Shown: positions 42,447 through 51,204 of the stretch, piece by piece | Layout: each line of letters opens with the position of its first letter | Numbering within the stretch: position 1 is the stretch's first letter | Assembly (NCBI RefSeq): GCF_965139615.1 | Contig: NZ_CBCSIQ010000021.1 | Location: 6,045-70,044, forward strand | Length of the DNA: 64,000 nucleotides | Source of the DNA: Kerstersia similis | Lineage (GTDB): Bacteria > Pseudomonadota > Gammaproteobacteria > Burkholderiales > Burkholderiaceae_B | Direction of reading: 5' to 3' | Translations under genes and position numbers: made by a program | The notes under the pieces: model-generated | Seen by the model: only the letters and a program-made list of their open reading frames with translations | Told to the model about the DNA's origin: nothing | Databases searched by the model: none

Positions 42447-44231
42447 GTGAGCGGACTGGAAATTTTCCGTATGGCAGCAAGCCGAAGTGCCGCCCTATCT
42501 CTTTGCGCCTTGGCGCTGACTGCTTGTGGCGGCGGCGATGGCGATGACAGCGATATCGGTGAAGGGCCTATTTCAACGACGCGGCAGTATCCGGCAGGTG
42601 TCTGGTCGGGGAAAAGCGGTGATGGACAGACGATGTTCGGCATCGTTGACCCAGGTAATGCGGGCGTGACGGGCAGCAGTGGGAACTTCTTCTTTGCCCG
42701 TGGCGGTACCGACGAAACCGGTTATGACGGCCTGTACGGCAACTGGACTCAATCCGGTGCCAGGTTCTCCGCCAGCAATGCGACGTATTACATGCGTCCT
42801 GCCGTTTCGACGGGAACAGGCGCATTCCGCTCCATTGCATCGGTCACGGCCACGGTCTCTGGCCGCACCACGGCCACCTGGAATACCGAAACCGGCACGA
42901 TGGATGGGCGCTTTACTTCGCCCTATTCTGCTTCGACGTTCATTACCTTCGGCATGGAGTACAACGGCTTGTTGTCCAGCCAGGATTCGAACCTGTTCAT
43001 CGCCAACGGTATCCAGGGAGCCTATCGAGGCGACACGGCGGATGGCGGTGGCTGGGCACTGTATGTGGATTGGGCCGGACGTCTGAGTGGCCGCAGCGGT
43101 AACTGCCGTTTCTATGGCACGGTGACGCCGCGCAGCGACGCCGCCAACTCCGGCTCGACCAGTCCGTTCTATTCCGTCACGATGACGCTTTACAACGACT
43201 TCGGCTCCACGACCAGCAATACCTGCGAACAGACCGGGAATGTGCTGACGGGTACGGCAATTGTGCGTTATGACGACAGCTATCAGAAATCCGGTATCTG
43301 GCTGGCGACGCGCCTGGGCAACATCAATACCTATATTCTGGACGGCAGCTACCTGCCGCAGGCAAACAATACTTCTATTCCGCGTACCTACAATACGTTT
43401 GCCAATAATACGGCGAGTGCGGAGAACAATCCGATCGGTTCGTGGACAGGTACGGATCCGTTTACCGGCCAGGTCGTGAATATGGTGGTCTTGCCTAACC
43501 ATGAATACCTGATGTACCGGGGCAATGGCGATGGCGATGTGCTCTACAGCATCACGCGCCTGGGGATGGAAGGCAGCAGCGGCCAGTTCTACGCCAATGA
43601 CGCGCTGTTCTGGCGTCGCTACAGCGATACCATTTATAGCGGTATCCATTTCGCAGGCACGCTACGTCGGGAAAACGTCGGGGATACCATCAAGCTGCGT
43701 GGCCTGTACGATGATCCCTCCAATAATTTCTCATCGACGGCCATTCGTGGCCTGCCGACCGCGACGGAGATGAACTTTGTGAAACCGCCGCCGGAAACCG
43801 GCACGGAATTGTTCCAGGCCGTGCTGAATGGCGGGAGCTATAGCGGCGAAGGCGGTTGGCTGTCTTTTGGCAACCGTCCGGTGCTGAAATCCCTGACCGT
43901 AGAGGAAGTCATGACGGTGGACACGGACAACAATCCGGTCGGTACCGGCAACTACCGCATTGTTGGGGACGCCACCCAGGGCTGCAAGGCGGAAGCATTG
44001 CTGGATAACCTGCCCTCAGATCGGGCATCGAATATGTTCGGTGTCTATGGGCTGAGTTATACCGATGTGATTTCCGGCAGTTGCGCCTATGTGTCTCACT
44101 TGAAACAGAATGGTGTCCTGATCGTCGATAGCGTGACGACTGTTGGCGGCAAGAAGGTAGCCAAGGAGGTTCGCTTGCTGGCTGCTGCGACGGATGGATT
44201 CACCATCTTCAAGGCAGCGCAGAAGAACTGA
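42447..44231 (+). CDS. Hypothetical lipoprotein at the end of the cellulose operon, internally repeated
   Basis: I do not recognise the family. The start is taken at GTG 42447, five bases after GGAG; an in-frame ATG at 42471 is the alternative. The signal ends in a lipobox LALTAC followed by a Gly/Asp-rich tether (GGGDGDDSD), so the mature protein is a lipoprotein and probably outer-membrane targeted. The remaining 570 residues appear to contain four related beta-rich units, each opening with G-x-[WYS]-x-G (GVWSG, GAYRG, GSWTG, GGSYSG), and at least two contain SG-x-x-x-x-F. It follows bcsC by 101 bases with no clear terminator and ends at a strong one, so it is probably co-expressed with cellulose synthesis. 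A role in binding the fibre is inference. Confidence 0.75.
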   Translation: MSGLEIFRMAASRSAALSLCALALTACGGGDGDDSDIGEGPISTTRQYPAGVWSGKSGDGQTMFGIVDPGNAGVTGSSGNFFFARGGTDETGYDGLYGNWTQSGARFSASNATYYMRPAVSTGTGAFRSIASVTATVSGRTTATWNTETGTMDGRFTSPYSASTFITFGMEYNGLLSSQDSNLFIANGIQGAYRGDTADGGGWALYVDWAGRLSGRSGNCRFYGTVTPRSDAANSGSTSPFYSVTMTLYNDFGSTTSNTCEQTGNVLTGTAIVRYDDSYQKSGIWLATRLGNINTYILDGSYLPQANNTSIPRTYNTFANNTASAENNPIGSWTGTDPFTGQVVNMVVLPNHEYLMYRGNGDGDVLYSITRLGMEGSSGQFYANDALFWRRYSDTIYSGIHFAGTLRRENVGDTIKLRGLYDDPSNNFSSTAIRGLPTATEMNFVKPPPETGTELFQAVLNGGSYSGEGGWLSFGNRPVLKSLTVEEVMTVDTDNNPVGTGNYRIVGDATQGCKAEALLDNLPSDRASNMFGVYGLSYTDVISGSCAYVSHLKQNGVLIVDSVTTVGGKKVAKEVRLLAAATDGFTIFKAAQKN

Positions 44232-44266
44232 ACGAGGGCCGTACGACGGCTTGCAGAGTGAGTCTG

Positions 44267-44302
44267 AAACCGCCTGGAGGGCTATCCCTCCAGGCGGTTT
44301 TT
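44267..44302 (+). terminator. Strong Rho-independent terminator of the bcs-lipoprotein transcript
   Basis: A 15-base stem AAACCGCCTGGAGGG (44267-44281) and CCCTCCAGGCGGTTT (44286-44300) closes a 4-base loop and runs into TTTTT. It marks the end of the plus-strand operon that began at bcsD. Confidence 0.96.
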
Positions 44303-44354
44303 CATTGCCGTGGCGATTCTGACTGGCAGCCAGGAGGCGGGATCCGGAGGCGTA

Positions 44355-45800
44355 TCAATCCTGATCCAGTCGCTGCACCGCCAGATGCAACTCTTCCAGC
44401 TTGAACTCCTGCCGCTTCGGCAGCACGAACTGCAGCACCCAGACCACGGCAACCGGCACCAGCGCGGCCAGCAGGAAGGATTCCAGCAGGGTATTCATGT
44501 TGCCCGTGGGGGACGGGAAATAGGTCAGGCCAGCTGCCAGGCCGGCCAGGGTGCCCAGCGTGGCGGTGCGGCCGTCGTGGCGGCGGCTGTAGAGGCCGTA
44601 GAACACCGGGAAAGCGGCGGCGGCGCACAGCAGGTCTGCCAGCAGGAACAGGTACAGCACGCTATAGCCTTGCGCCGAGACAATCATCACGGGAATGGCC
44701 AGCAGCATGATGAGCCAGCGCGCCAGGCGCAGCAGCGTGGTCGTGCTGGTATGGGGGGCCAGGCGTTTGACATCCACGGCAATGATGCTGGAGACCGCGC
44801 TGATCACGGTATCGGCGCTGCTCATGACCAGCGCCAGCCCCAGCGGGATGAGCGCAATGGCGAACCAGAGCGGCACATCCGGCATGATGATGGTGAAGAG
44901 CGCGATCGAACTATCGCCCTGGGGGTGATAGGCGACGAAGGCCAGGCCGAACAGGCCCATCACGAAAATGAAGGGCACCACCAGCACGCCGCCCAGCAGG
45001 AAACCGCGCCGCATAGACGGGATATCCTTGGCAGAATAAACACGCTGCCAGTTGCCCTGGTGGAAGATGCCGGTGAGCAGGATGGCGACGAAGAACGTGA
45101 CGCCCGCCTTGAGGCCGGTGGCGTTGGTCAGATCCAGCAGTTGCGGCGCCTGCTGGCGCAGTATCTCGGCCGTGGCGCTGATGCCGCCGGTAGCCTTCCA
45201 TCCCAGCCACAGCATGACCAGCAACAGCGGCACGATGATGACGATCTGCACCTTGTCGGTAAAGATGGAGGCGCGCAAGCCGCCATAGGCCGTATAGAGC
45301 AGCGTGAAGCCCATGACGATGGCCGCAGTGACCCACAGCGGGATGGGGGCGAGCAGCGTGACCAGCTTGGCGATGGCCGTGATTTCCGCCGTCAGCGAGA
45401 TGAACATATAGAACAGCATGATCAACAGCGTCAGCACGTACATCGGACGGCCATAGCGTACGATCAGGAACTCGGTCAGCGTGTGGCCGCGCGGGCTGAG
45501 TTCACGCATGCGCTGGCCCAGCGGAATCATGATCAGTCGTGGGGACATCGAGCCCAGGGCATAGCCGATCACTGCGGCCAGGCCCCCCCAGGTGGCAGCT
45601 TGCGGGGGCGAGAACAGAATCCAGGCGCCCAGCGAGGAGGCCATCAGCGTCAGGATGGTGGCAAAGGAACCCTGGCTGTTGCGAGCGACGATGAAGTCTT
45701 CCAGGTTATCGCGTTGGCGGCGGGCATAAACCACACCGGCCAGCGCATAGAGCGCCGAGAAACCCAGCAGCCAGGCCAGGGTGGCGTTTTCAGTGAGCAT
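44355..45800 (-). CDS. SSS-family sodium:solute symporter under TPP riboswitch control (probable thiamine or precursor uptake)
   Basis: The 481-residue protein has about 13 transmembrane segments and sodium/solute symporter features (ASSLGAWILFSPPQAA, the GGLRASIFTDKVQ segment, HQGNWQRVYSAKD). The family brings in solutes with Na+. The leader holds a clear TPP riboswitch (45949-46039), so expression should fall when thiamine pyrophosphate is plentiful. TPP-regulated SSS transporters have been named ThiV in comparative studies, as a predicted thiamine or hydroxymethylpyrimidine transporter. The ATG at 45800 has AGGAG ten bases upstream. It is a single-gene unit, convergent with the bcs operon. 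Confidence 0.88.
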   Translation of the reverse strand: MLTENATLAWLLGFSALYALAGVVYARRQRDNLEDFIVARNSQGSFATILTLMASSLGAWILFSPPQAATWGGLAAVIGYALGSMSPRLIMIPLGQRMRELSPRGHTLTEFLIVRYGRPMYVLTLLIMLFYMFISLTAEITAIAKLVTLLAPIPLWVTAAIVMGFTLLYTAYGGLRASIFTDKVQIVIIVPLLLVMLWLGWKATGGISATAEILRQQAPQLLDLTNATGLKAGVTFFVAILLTGIFHQGNWQRVYSAKDIPSMRRGFLLGGVLVVPFIFVMGLFGLAFVAYHPQGDSSIALFTIIMPDVPLWFAIALIPLGLALVMSSADTVISAVSSIIAVDVKRLAPHTSTTTLLRLARWLIMLLAIPVMIVSAQGYSVLYLFLLADLLCAAAAFPVFYGLYSRRHDGRTATLGTLAGLAAGLTYFPSPTGNMNTLLESFLLAALVPVAVVWVLQFVLPKRQEFKLEELHLAVQRLDQD

Positions 45801-45815
45801 GACAGCGCATCTCCT

Positions 45816-45839
45816 GCGGCGATCCTTCAGGATGGCCGC
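45816..45839 (-). promoter_or_regulatory. Hairpin abutting the ribosome-binding site of the SSS transporter
   Basis: GCGGC and GCCGC arms with an inner ATCCT/AGGAT pair form a stem ending directly at the AGGAG of the transporter gene. It may be part of the riboswitch expression platform controlling ribosome access. Confidence 0.5.
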
Positions 45840-45948
45840 AAAATCTGGCTGCGCGCAAAAAGGGGAACAGGCGTGTACCGGAAAGGCACAGCAACCCGGC
45901 GCGCAACCATGGGTTGAAGAAGCGGACAGGCGCGCGCGTGGGCAGACT

Positions 45949-46039
45949 CCCTTCCCTTCGCCGGCATGATCCGGATCAGGTTCTAAGGGTCACCGCGATA
46001 CAGCGGAATCTCAGCCCATTGAGTGGGCCCCCCCAGGAA
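45949..46039 (-). promoter_or_regulatory. TPP riboswitch (THI element)
   Basis: On the minus strand the conserved cores are unmistakable: GGGCTGAGAT, then GTGACCCTTAGAACCTGATC, then CCGGATCATGCCGGCGAAGGGAA. These form the pyrimidine- and pyrophosphate-sensing arms, closed by a short P1 (TTCC/GGAA). It begins about two bases after the predicted transcription start of the promoter at 46048-46076. Confidence 0.97.
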
Positions 46040-46047
46040 CGCTGGCA

Positions 46048-46076
46048 AGCGTAGAGGGCCAGGGGGGATTTGTCAA
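46048..46076 (-). promoter_or_regulatory. Sigma-70 promoter for the TPP riboswitch-transporter transcript
   Basis: On the minus strand a perfect -35 TTGACA (46071-46076) is followed after 17 bases by TACGCT (46048-46053). The predicted start lies at about 46041, directly before the riboswitch. Confidence 0.75.
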
Positions 46077-46098
46077 TGAATGATAGGCGTTCTTGTGT

Positions 46099-46971
46099 TT
46101 ATTGGAAGAGCATTTCCAGGGATGGGGCATCCAGCACTTGATCAGACCAGCGTTCGATCTCGGTTGCGCTGGCAGTTTCCAGCCTGGCCAGGGCATGCTT
46201 GTGCAACGGGCCGAAGCGTCGTTCGAGCAGGCGTTTCAGCATGAGGGCCTGGCCTTTATGCAAGCCGATGCGCTCACCTTTGTGCAGGCCGATCCCCTCG
46301 CCTTCCAGGCGCGCATAATCCAGTGCATCCTGTTCATCAATCAGCGCAAGTTCGCGGCGTTCGGCAGCCAGGCGCAAGGCTTCGTCGGAGTACATGCCCT
46401 GCAGGTGCTTCAAGGCATCCTGCACGGGAGGATGGGTAATCTGGCTCATGCGGTCGTCATCCAGGTTATGGCGCAGGCAGGCAACCCAATCGGGCAGTGC
46501 TGAGGGATAGCCGTGCAGCCGTTCTGCCTTGGGCAATTCGATTATATGCACTTGCATGGCCTGGCCCAACTGCACACCAGGGTGACGGGTATCGCGCAGT
46601 GTGAAGTGCCAGTCGGCCTGTTGCGGGTAGTCAGGGAACAGTTCATGGTCCAGCAGGCTGATACCGATGGCGGGCCGCAAGTGACGGTAGTCGCGGCCAT
46701 GCTGAAGCTGGTCGGAAAGATTGCGCGCCAGATAATAGACGTTGCGTTCGGGCCAGTGCAGGTAGCGTCTCAACTGCATTTCAACCATGAAGCGGTGGCC
46801 GTTTGCGTCCTGCGCCAGGATATCGAGCACGATCTGCTTGCCTTCCAGGTCTTCCGGCAGGATGGACGGGTTGAGCACCTCCACGACCCGGATGGGCGCT
46901 GCGTGGTAGCGCACCGCATTGATCAGGTCGGAGAGCAAATCAAGCCGGCGCGAGAACAGCATCTTGAACAC
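46099..46971 (-). CDS. Rpn-family PD-(D/E)XK nuclease / transposase-like protein, N-terminus uncertain
   Basis: The frame from GTG 46971 gives 290 residues with FKMLFSRR, LDILAQDANGHRFMVEMQL (the D...E-x-Q nuclease core) and a C-terminal IGLHKGERIGLHKG repeat, typical of COG5464 proteins. Members promote RecA-independent recombination and some act in phage defence. GTG 46971 has no ribosome site, and the in-frame residues upstream (LALNNDLV before FKMLF) belong to the family's conserved N-terminus. That frame has no ATG, but ATG 47026 in another frame would connect if one base were removed from the five-G run at 47004-47008. So either an unusual start codon is used or there is a frameshift, real or a sequencing error. 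Confidence 0.8.
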   Translation of the reverse strand: MFKMLFSRRLDLLSDLINAVRYHAAPIRVVEVLNPSILPEDLEGKQIVLDILAQDANGHRFMVEMQLRRYLHWPERNVYYLARNLSDQLQHGRDYRHLRPAIGISLLDHELFPDYPQQADWHFTLRDTRHPGVQLGQAMQVHIIELPKAERLHGYPSALPDWVACLRHNLDDDRMSQITHPPVQDALKHLQGMYSDEALRLAAERRELALIDEQDALDYARLEGEGIGLHKGERIGLHKGQALMLKRLLERRFGPLHKHALARLETASATEIERWSDQVLDAPSLEMLFQ

Positions 46972-47447
46972 GAGATCATTGTTCAGCGCCAGGCCGGTGC
47001 GTTGGGGGATGGGCGGTAGCCTGCATTTCCAGAAACGGTGTGTGCAGAGACCGGCAATTCAGAAAAGCCCGAGGGAGTGTGTGGAAAAACCATGCCTGAT
47101 CCTGTGGCTTCGATGAAACGAAAACAGGGAACAGTCTGCGCCGGAACCGGCTGGCGGAAAATGCGCAAAGTCCGCCCGGTGAAACTCCCCTTGGTTGAAC
47201 CCAGGCACCAGGCAGCCCTCATGGACTGTCTGGTGCCTGGCAAATCCGAGCGGCATGCAGGCGGCTCGGTGCAGCAGCTTCAGTCTTGGTGCCAGCGTGC
47301 TTCATGGTTGAATTATCAATGCAGTGTGATATCCGGATTCATGCTGCGTAGATGGTGTTGCGATGCCATGCCTTTACACTTCTGCGAGTGTCGTTACCCC
47401 AGGTACGGCACCAGGCTAAGGAACCCGAGCAACAGGAGCAGTGTGTA
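46972..47447. other. Spacer between the Rpn gene and the Gfo/Idh/MocA gene
   Basis: The first about 55 bases probably encode the N-terminus of the Rpn protein. The rest is a divergent promoter region without a recognisable gene. It holds the long inverted repeat at 47201-47240 and, next to the right gene, AGGAG nine bases before ATG 47448. Confidence 0.6.
47201..47240. repeat. 15-bp inverted repeat containing CCAGGCACCAGG
   Basis: CCAGGCACCAGGCAG (47201-47215) pairs with CTGTCTGGTGCCTGG (47226-47240) with one wobble. The core CAGGCACCAGG recurs at 62022-62032, and GGCACCAGG near 47407. This resembles a dispersed REP-like element family. Confidence 0.6.
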
Positions 47448-48494
47448 ATGAGCAAGACCCGTATTGCAGTCGCTGGCGCTGGCTATATCGGCCAGGCACA
47501 TATGGATAGCATCCGGCGCAATGCGGATTGCGAATTGGCGGCTGTGATCGACCCAGCCCCTGCTGCGCAGGAACTCGCGAACATGGCGGGGGCGCGCTGG
47601 TTCGCATCGCTGGAAGACATGCTGGCGCAGGCAAGGCCGGATGGCGTCATCCTGGCTACCCCCAACCAGTTGCACCTGGCGCATGCCAATGAGTGCCTGG
47701 ACGCTGGCCTGCCCATCCTATTGGAAAAGCCGGTGACCGCCACCGTGGAAGAAGGCGAAGCCCTGATGCAGCGGGTGCAAGCCGAAGGCGCCAAGGTGCT
47801 GGTCGGCCACCATCGCACGCACAGCCCGATCATGGCGCAGGCGCGTGAAATCGTGCAGTCCGGCCGCCTGGGCCGCCTGGTTTCCGTCATGGGCAGCGCG
47901 CAGTTCTTCAAGCCCGACGAATATTACGAAAGCGCACCCTGGCGCAAGGCGCCCGGCGCCGGGCCGGTGCTACTGAACATGATCCACGAAGTGCACAATC
48001 TGCGCATGCTGTGCGGCGAAATCATTGCCGTGCAGGCCTTCGCATCGAACGCGGTACGCGGCTTCGCAGTGGAAGACACGGCGGCCATCAACCTGCGCTT
48101 TGCCAACGGCGTGCTGGGTGTGTTCATGTTGTCGGACACGGCTGCCAGTGCCCGCAGCTGGGAACAGACCAGCCAGGAAAACCCGGCCTACTCCACCTAT
48201 GGTGATGAAGACTGCTACACCCTGGCCGGCACCATGGGTTCGCTGGCCGTGCCCACCATGCGCATGAAAACCTATGCGCGCGAAGCCGACCGGTCGTGGT
48301 GGAAACCGTTTGACGTCTCCGAAGAAGCCGTCCGCCGTGGCGACCCCATTGACTTCCAGCTTGCCCACTTCGCGGCCGTGGTGCGCGGCGAAGCCGAGCC
48401 ATTGGTGACGGTGCGCGACGGCGTGCAGAACCTGCGCGTGACCGAAGCGATCATTCAGGCGGCAGCGACGGGGAAGGTGGTGAAGTTGGGGTGA
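47448..48494 (+). CDS. Gfo/Idh/MocA family NAD(P)-dependent oxidoreductase
   Basis: The start is ATG 47448 (MSKTRIAVAGAGYIGQAH). The 348-residue product has the Rossmann motif AGAGYIG (9-15) and the family signature EKPV (PILLEKPVTA, about 95-104) with the lysine used in catalysis. A C-terminal alpha/beta domain contains NMIHEVHNLRMLCGE with the conserved His. Members oxidise sugars, inositols or related compounds. It is a single gene, convergent with the Slam-type gene, and no sugar transport gene is nearby, so the substrate is unknown. Confidence 0.9.
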   Translation: MSKTRIAVAGAGYIGQAHMDSIRRNADCELAAVIDPAPAAQELANMAGARWFASLEDMLAQARPDGVILATPNQLHLAHANECLDAGLPILLEKPVTATVEEGEALMQRVQAEGAKVLVGHHRTHSPIMAQAREIVQSGRLGRLVSVMGSAQFFKPDEYYESAPWRKAPGAGPVLLNMIHEVHNLRMLCGEIIAVQAFASNAVRGFAVEDTAAINLRFANGVLGVFMLSDTAASARSWEQTSQENPAYSTYGDEDCYTLAGTMGSLAVPTMRMKTYAREADRSWWKPFDVSEEAVRRGDPIDFQLAHFAAVVRGEAEPLVTVRDGVQNLRVTEAIIQAAATGKVVKLG

Positions 48495-48599
48495 TAGGCT
48501 AGGTGTGTTTGGGACAAGGAACGCTTGTGTATAACCCTGTGTATAGATTCTGTATGGCCTGTGAGTATTCTGTGTGGCTATCGTGTAGATCGCGCTTGA

Positions 48600-50060
48600 T
48601 CAGAAGATTTTGGAGACGCCTAGCATTGTGCGGCTTTTTTCAAATGTGTAGGCATGCGGGATCGTGCTACGGTTTTTCCGGTACTCATAGCTGAAAGTGG
48701 GCGTCAGTCCGTGCCAGGAAAGGTAGGGGGCGGTGAGTCCGACGTAAATACCATTTTCATTGTCCCGCTGACGCCGCCCACCGAAGAAAGCATTCGAACT
48801 TTCTGCTTCTTTGTGCCGGAAGGTATAGGCGATATTGAGCGTTATCTGGTTCTGAAAAGATTTGAAAATACCAACGCGCGCAATTTTTTCACGATAGGCA
48901 AAAACCTTTTGTTTTGCATCGTTATCACGCCACATCAGATTGCCGTACAGTTGTGTGCTGGGGTGCAGCCAATACACACCGAACAACGAAATACCTTGAT
49001 AGTTCCCCTGAAGATAAGAGAAGTTGTGGGAAAAGTGTCTGTTCTTGTATTCGTAGCTCAATTCTGCCAGTGCGCGAGGCGTGAGTTGGCGGCGGAAGCT
49101 CGTACGCATGCCGAATGCATGGTACGCCTTATGACCTCCTTCGTTGTCGTACTCAAAAGACGGCAACACCTGGATTTGATTACGCGCTGAATTGAACTGA
49201 TAACCCAGATAGTTGGTGGACACGAAATTGTCGTAGCTGTTCTCATGGTAGTAATGGTTGCCGTAGTTGATGCTGCGGAACAAAATGTTATGGTGTCCGG
49301 CGAGGGACCAGAGCTTGTCCGCACTGGCTTCATAGTAGAGACCACTGTCCCCTTTTTTTGCGACGGGGATATTCGTGTGACAAGCGCCGTCAAAAATCAT
49401 GGCGCAAGAGTCAACGTAAGTAGAAGCCTGATTCAGGTTATCTTCGTGCACCCATGAGGCAGATAGCGATACGTGCAGTTGCTGACGTTCCTCTATGGCC
49501 TTGGTGTACTGGTCGATATATTGTCGGATGTCATCGGGGTGCGCCTGCGTTTTTAGTTGGCGGAATACGATGCCGGCATCGTGCAGCCGATTGTCCGTGT
49601 ACAGGACTCGCCCCAGGTCCAGACTGCCTCTGGAAAAATAAGGGTTGGTTTCCAGGACTTTGCGGTATTGATCGACGGCGTGGTTGTAGTCGCCGCTGGC
49701 TGCAAGCCGGCTGGCTGAGACAAAGTCAAATAATGCCGGGTCATGGTGGGGTACTCTGGCGTACTGGCTCAATAACCTGCTGGCGCCGAACCAGTCCTTG
49801 TGATTAACCGCTTTGAGTATTTCAAGCGTCAATCGTTGCAGACGACCTTCGGGGGTCAGTGTCATGGCATCTATGGCCGCCTGGTAGGCTTCGCTGGCCT
49901 GAGAGTCTGTGTCGTCAGGCAGCAGCTGTTGTTGCAAGCGTTGAGAATTCTGTTCGGACTGCATCCAAAGCCGGTCGCTGGTATCTTGTTGTGCGTAGGT
50001 GCTAACGCAGTAAGACAGGCAGCAAAAAACCATGACTCGGGTAACGGAAAGATAGGACAT
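48600..50060 (-). CDS. Slam-type outer-membrane translocon (TPR plus DUF560-like beta-barrel)
   Basis: The start is taken at ATG 50060 (MSYLSVTRVMVFCCLSYC) because a signal peptide begins there (cleavage near STYAQ); the frame is open upstream. The 486-residue product has an N-terminal periplasmic TPR part (about 60-195, e.g. NHAVDQYRKVLETNPYFSRG and LGRVLYTDNRLHDAGIVFRQL). From about 200 it is a beta-barrel rich in alternating aromatic strands, ending SRTMLGVSKIF. This is the layout of surface lipoprotein assembly modulators, which move lipoproteins or hemophilins across the outer membrane. The gene just upstream encodes a hemophilin-like secreted protein, the expected client. Confidence 0.85.
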   Translation of the reverse strand: MSYLSVTRVMVFCCLSYCVSTYAQQDTSDRLWMQSEQNSQRLQQQLLPDDTDSQASEAYQAAIDAMTLTPEGRLQRLTLEILKAVNHKDWFGASRLLSQYARVPHHDPALFDFVSASRLAASGDYNHAVDQYRKVLETNPYFSRGSLDLGRVLYTDNRLHDAGIVFRQLKTQAHPDDIRQYIDQYTKAIEERQQLHVSLSASWVHEDNLNQASTYVDSCAMIFDGACHTNIPVAKKGDSGLYYEASADKLWSLAGHHNILFRSINYGNHYYHENSYDNFVSTNYLGYQFNSARNQIQVLPSFEYDNEGGHKAYHAFGMRTSFRRQLTPRALAELSYEYKNRHFSHNFSYLQGNYQGISLFGVYWLHPSTQLYGNLMWRDNDAKQKVFAYREKIARVGIFKSFQNQITLNIAYTFRHKEAESSNAFFGGRRQRDNENGIYVGLTAPYLSWHGLTPTFSYEYRKNRSTIPHAYTFEKSRTMLGVSKIF

Positions 50061-50087
50061 GGGCGGGCCGGGTTGTAAAGCAGAAAC

Positions 50088-50113
50088 GGAACCTGTCCGC
50101 ATGAACAGGTTCC
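50088..50113 (-). repeat. Perfect hairpin in front of the Slam-type gene
   Basis: GGAACCTGT (50088-50096) pairs with ACAGGTTCC (50105-50113) around eight bases. With smaller hairpins at about 50120-50170 it fills the 122-base gap between the hemophilin-like stop and the Slam start. Such structures could lower Slam expression relative to its client. Confidence 0.5.
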
Positions 50114-50182
50114 GGGAAAGCACATCCGCTGTGCTTGAAGGGGCTATTGCGTAAAGACTGACAGGTCAGTTACGCAGTCTGC

Positions 50183-51034
50183 TTACTTCTTCGTGGCACC
50201 GAAGGAGGCAACGAAGCTGTCGGCGCTGTTGCTGCCGCTGGCCACGCCAGCCAGGGAGCTGGTATCGCCCGAGCTATAGAAGTGGCCCTTGGTCGTACCG
50301 TCGATGATGTAGCCCAGTGCTGTATTGGTATAGTGGGAAGTGCCGTCGAATGTACCAGCGGTGGCATTGATATTGTTTGCACTGATTTCCAGGCCACCCG
50401 TGCCGTCAGTCCTAGCGAGTTCTCCGTGCAGGCTTTGGTAGTTGGCTTCCAGGGTCAGCGTACCCGTCAGCGTGGTGGGCGCAACGGATGCTGCGCGCGA
50501 AGCCAATGCGACAAAGCCTGCCGCCGCGTACTCCGTCTTCGCCACTGGCACGACGAAGCCGATGTTGTCACCTACCTCGAAGGCCGTGTCAACGCGCGTG
50601 GGCTTGCTGTCTGCATGATCGGTGGCAATCCCGTAGTACACCTGCCTGGCCGAGGCATTGACCTTGCCCCAATTGAAGTTGGTTGAGATGGCGGGACCTG
50701 TAGGCGGATTGCCAGCGTGTGCATAGCCATTCAGCCGGTACTGATTGAATATCTTGCCGGCAGAGGAAACGCTGCCGTTGGCGCTGAAATTATTGATGCT
50801 TTGCAGGCTGATGATGTAATAACCATCAGGGCGAGATGAATCATTGAAGCCAATCCCAGGCGCATCCAGTGGGCCGTGGAAGCCCGTCAAGGTAGCGCCG
50901 CCGACGCGCAAGGGGGCCTGGTTGTCAGGCAGGTCGCTGGTCGTGTTGCCGACGCTGTTGAATGGGGGAACCGTTTGTGCCTGGGCGGCACCAAAGATGG
51001 CGATCAATGCACTAGCAAGAATGACATGCTTCAT
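50183..51034 (-). CDS. Hemophilin-like / TbpB-barrel secreted protein, probable Slam client
   Basis: The start is ATG 51034 (MKHVILASALIAIFGAAQAQ) with GGAG six bases upstream. The 283-residue product has a signal peptidase I-type signal (cleavage near AQAQ) and no lipobox cysteine, so it should be a free secreted protein rather than a lipoprotein. The C-terminal half is a Gly/Thr-rich beta-barrel with GTLTLEANYQ, and GHFYSSGDTSSLAGVA corresponds to the G-x-F-x-G...G-G strand of TbpB-type barrels. Hemophilins bind heme and are exported by Slam. The identity of the ligand is inference. It sits directly before the Slam gene and after the PKD lipoprotein gene. Confidence 0.68.
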   Translation of the reverse strand: MKHVILASALIAIFGAAQAQTVPPFNSVGNTTSDLPDNQAPLRVGGATLTGFHGPLDAPGIGFNDSSRPDGYYIISLQSINNFSANGSVSSAGKIFNQYRLNGYAHAGNPPTGPAISTNFNWGKVNASARQVYYGIATDHADSKPTRVDTAFEVGDNIGFVVPVAKTEYAAAGFVALASRAASVAPTTLTGTLTLEANYQSLHGELARTDGTGGLEISANNINATAGTFDGTSHYTNTALGYIIDGTTKGHFYSSGDTSSLAGVASGSNSADSFVASFGATKK

Positions 51035-51050
51035 GAACTGCTCCTGAATG

Positions 51051-51073
51051 AAAAGCCTGTGCGATCCACAGGC
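51051..51073 (-). terminator. Terminator-like hairpin just upstream of the hemophilin-like ribosome-binding site
   Basis: On the minus strand GCCTGTG-GATCG-CACAGGC is followed by TTTTCATT and then the AGGAG of the hemophilin-like gene. A stem with a T-run directly before a start suggests attenuation or a processing point rather than an operon end. Confidence 0.55.
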
Positions 51074-51204
51074 ATACCTCATCTGCCTTTACCGGTCGAT
51101 AAAGGCGCAGCGCTTTACATAGCGTGGTGCCAGCAAGGGCTACAGGAAGTTCGTTGTTCCATGAGTATGATTCGTTGACGGGTTAGAAGATGATCGGGTG
51201 TTTA

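Noticed and set aside
44310..45917. 535-codon plus-strand frame opposite the SSS transporter
   Set aside because: Composition is Gln/Gly/Arg/His-rich low complexity, it crosses the transporter completely, and the minus-strand gene has clear membrane segments and a riboswitch.
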